Assembly: GCA_003649695.1 (NCBI GenBank)
Contig: QMSR01000046.1
Span: 1 to 7,248, forward strand
Source: Thermoplasmata archaeon
GTDB lineage: Archaea; Thermoplasmatota; Thermoplasmata; Thermoplasmatales; B87-G9
Direction: 5' to 3'
DNA: 7,248 nt
Shown here in pieces: positions 6,373 through 7,248 of the stretch. Position 1 is the first letter of the stretch; every line of letters begins with the position of its first letter. Made by a program: the position numbers and the translations under genes. The notes below the pieces were generated by a model. The model ran no database searches. It was not told where the DNA came from and worked only from the letters and a program-made list of their open reading frames with translations.

Positions 6373-7248
6373 TCAGAGCCTGTAGTGGTCCGCGTCGTAG
6401 GGCTCCGGTGAGAGCCCCTTCCTCTGCCTGATCTCCCTGACCAGCTTCTCCTGCAGCTCCCTGGGCACCCTCTCGAACCCAGCGTTCTCGGTCGTCCACA
6501 GAGCCCTTCCGGAGGTCGCGCTCCTGATGGCCGCCGCGAAGCCGAACATCTCCGCAACCGGGGCCTTCGCCTTGATCATGACCACGTCCTCCTCCTGGGA
6601 CATGTCCAGGATCACGCCCCTCCTGCTCTGGATCTCCCTGATGGCGTTGCTCATGTACTCCTGGGGTACGCTAATGAAGACGTACTGCATGGGCTCCAGG
6701 AGGATCCTCCCCGCCTCGCACATGGCGCCGAAGATGCCGTTCCTGGTTGCCGGAATGATCTGCGCCGGCCCCCTGTGGACCGCGTCCTCGTGCAGCTTCG
6801 CGTCCACCAGCTTCACCTTGACCCCCTGGCAGCGCTCGGCAGCCAGCGGTCCCCTGGTCATGGCGTCCTGGAAGCCCTGCCTTATGAGCTCCATGGTCTC
6901 GCCAAGGTACTGGATCCCCTTGGTGAGGTCCAGCAGGACGTTCGCGCCCACGATGGCCTCGATGCCCTTGGCCTGGTCGTAGGGGAGGCCCTTCTCCGCC
7001 AGCTTCTTGGCCAGGGCCTTCCTGTCCCTGGGCCTCACGGTCTCCTCTATCTCCCCCTCGAGGATGGCCTTCACCACCCCCTCCTCCAGGGGCTCCACCT
7101 CGAAGTAGAGCTTGTTGTGCCTGTTCGGGCTCTTTCCCTCGAAGGGACCCCCTACGGACTCCACGCTCTCCCTGTAGACGACGATGGGCGGGGAGGTCTC
7201 GACCTCCACCCCGTACTCGTGGACGATCTTGTAGATGGTCACCTCTAG
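6373..7248 (-). CDS. fusA: Translation elongation factor 2 (EF-2), C-terminal ~291 residues; N-terminus outside the window
   Basis: This is the 3' part of the gene for the GTPase that drives ribosomal translocation. The frame runs off the right edge without a start. The visible chain begins LEVTIYKIVHEYGVEVE, equivalent to the end of the HLEV strand before PIVVYRE in EF-2; the GTG at 7242 is therefore an internal valine. Visible parts are the end of domain III and domains IV and V; the GTP-binding domain is missing. Domain IV carries LHEDAVHRGPAQIIPATR. The histidine before RG (codon 6775-6777) is the residue that archaea convert to diphthamide, and the loop is canonical. Domain V has PMQYVFISVPQEYMSNAIREIQSRRG, and the C-terminus is KGLSPEPYDADHYRL, a common archaeal EF-2 ending. 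About 440 residues should lie to the right. It is the upstream gene of the EF-2, EF-1A, S10 cluster. Confidence 0.96.
   Translation of the reverse strand, partial: LEVTIYKIVHEYGVEVETSPPIVVYRESVESVGGPFEGKSPNRHNKLYFEVEPLEEGVVKAILEGEIEETVRPRDRKALAKKLAEKGLPYDQAKGIEAIVGANVLLDLTKGIQYLGETMELIRQGFQDAMTRGPLAAERCQGVKVKLVDAKLHEDAVHRGPAQIIPATRNGIFGAMCEAGRILLEPMQYVFISVPQEYMSNAIREIQSRRGVILDMSQEEDVVMIKAKAPVAEMFGFAAAIRSATSGRALWTTENAGFERVPRELQEKLVREIRQRKGLSPEPYDADHYRL

Noticed and set aside
7240..7242. GTG as a start for a short EF-2-like protein
   Set aside because: It is an internal valine of EF-2: the frame continues to the window edge with residues (LE) that fit the EF-2 strand before it.

Overview
The window looks like chromosomal DNA from a GC-rich, probably thermophilic archaeon. 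The evidence is an archaeal-type EF-1A and an archaeal-type EF-2 (with the diphthamide-loop histidine), an archaeal S10, a Trm-G10-type tRNA methyltransferase, TATA-box promoters about 26 bases from start codons, and a Shine-Dalgarno match to the archaeal 16S tail. Arginine is written mostly as AGG and coding strands are purine-rich, as is common in thermophiles. The lineage is not settled. The EF-2, EF-1A, S10 gene order and the EF-2 C-terminus resemble euryarchaea or deep TACK lineages more than typical Crenarchaeota. The EF-1A signature loop has a length between the euryarchaeal and crenarchaeal/eukaryotic forms.

Layout. Positions 1-302 (+) are the 3' end of a membrane-anchored protein of unknown function. 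It converges on, and overlaps by 24 bases, a tRNA (guanine-10-N2) methyltransferase gene on the minus strand (279-1223). A 38-base divergent spacer (1224-1261) holds two interleaved TATA boxes, each about 26 bases from its own start codon, so both genes look leaderless. From 1262 to 4708 (+) lies one very long gene for an 1148-residue solenoid protein made almost wholly of tetratricopeptide-like repeats, ending in a short non-repeat domain with four cysteines. It ends on a CTAG that also encodes the stop of the minus-strand ribosomal cluster. That cluster reads right to left as EF-2 (3' part only), EF-1A and S10. A promoter and Shine-Dalgarno site sit between EF-2 and EF-1A.

The EF-2/EF-1A/S10 group is the archaeal remnant of the str operon and supplies translation elongation factors and a 30S protein. 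The tRNA methyltransferase also serves translation. The giant repeat protein is the one major uncharacterised product. I see no mobile element, CRISPR array, RNA gene or defence module, and no gene-free stretch longer than 47 bases. The most useful leads are the repeat protein, the interleaved promoters and the EF-1A indel; I do not claim a new multi-gene system.
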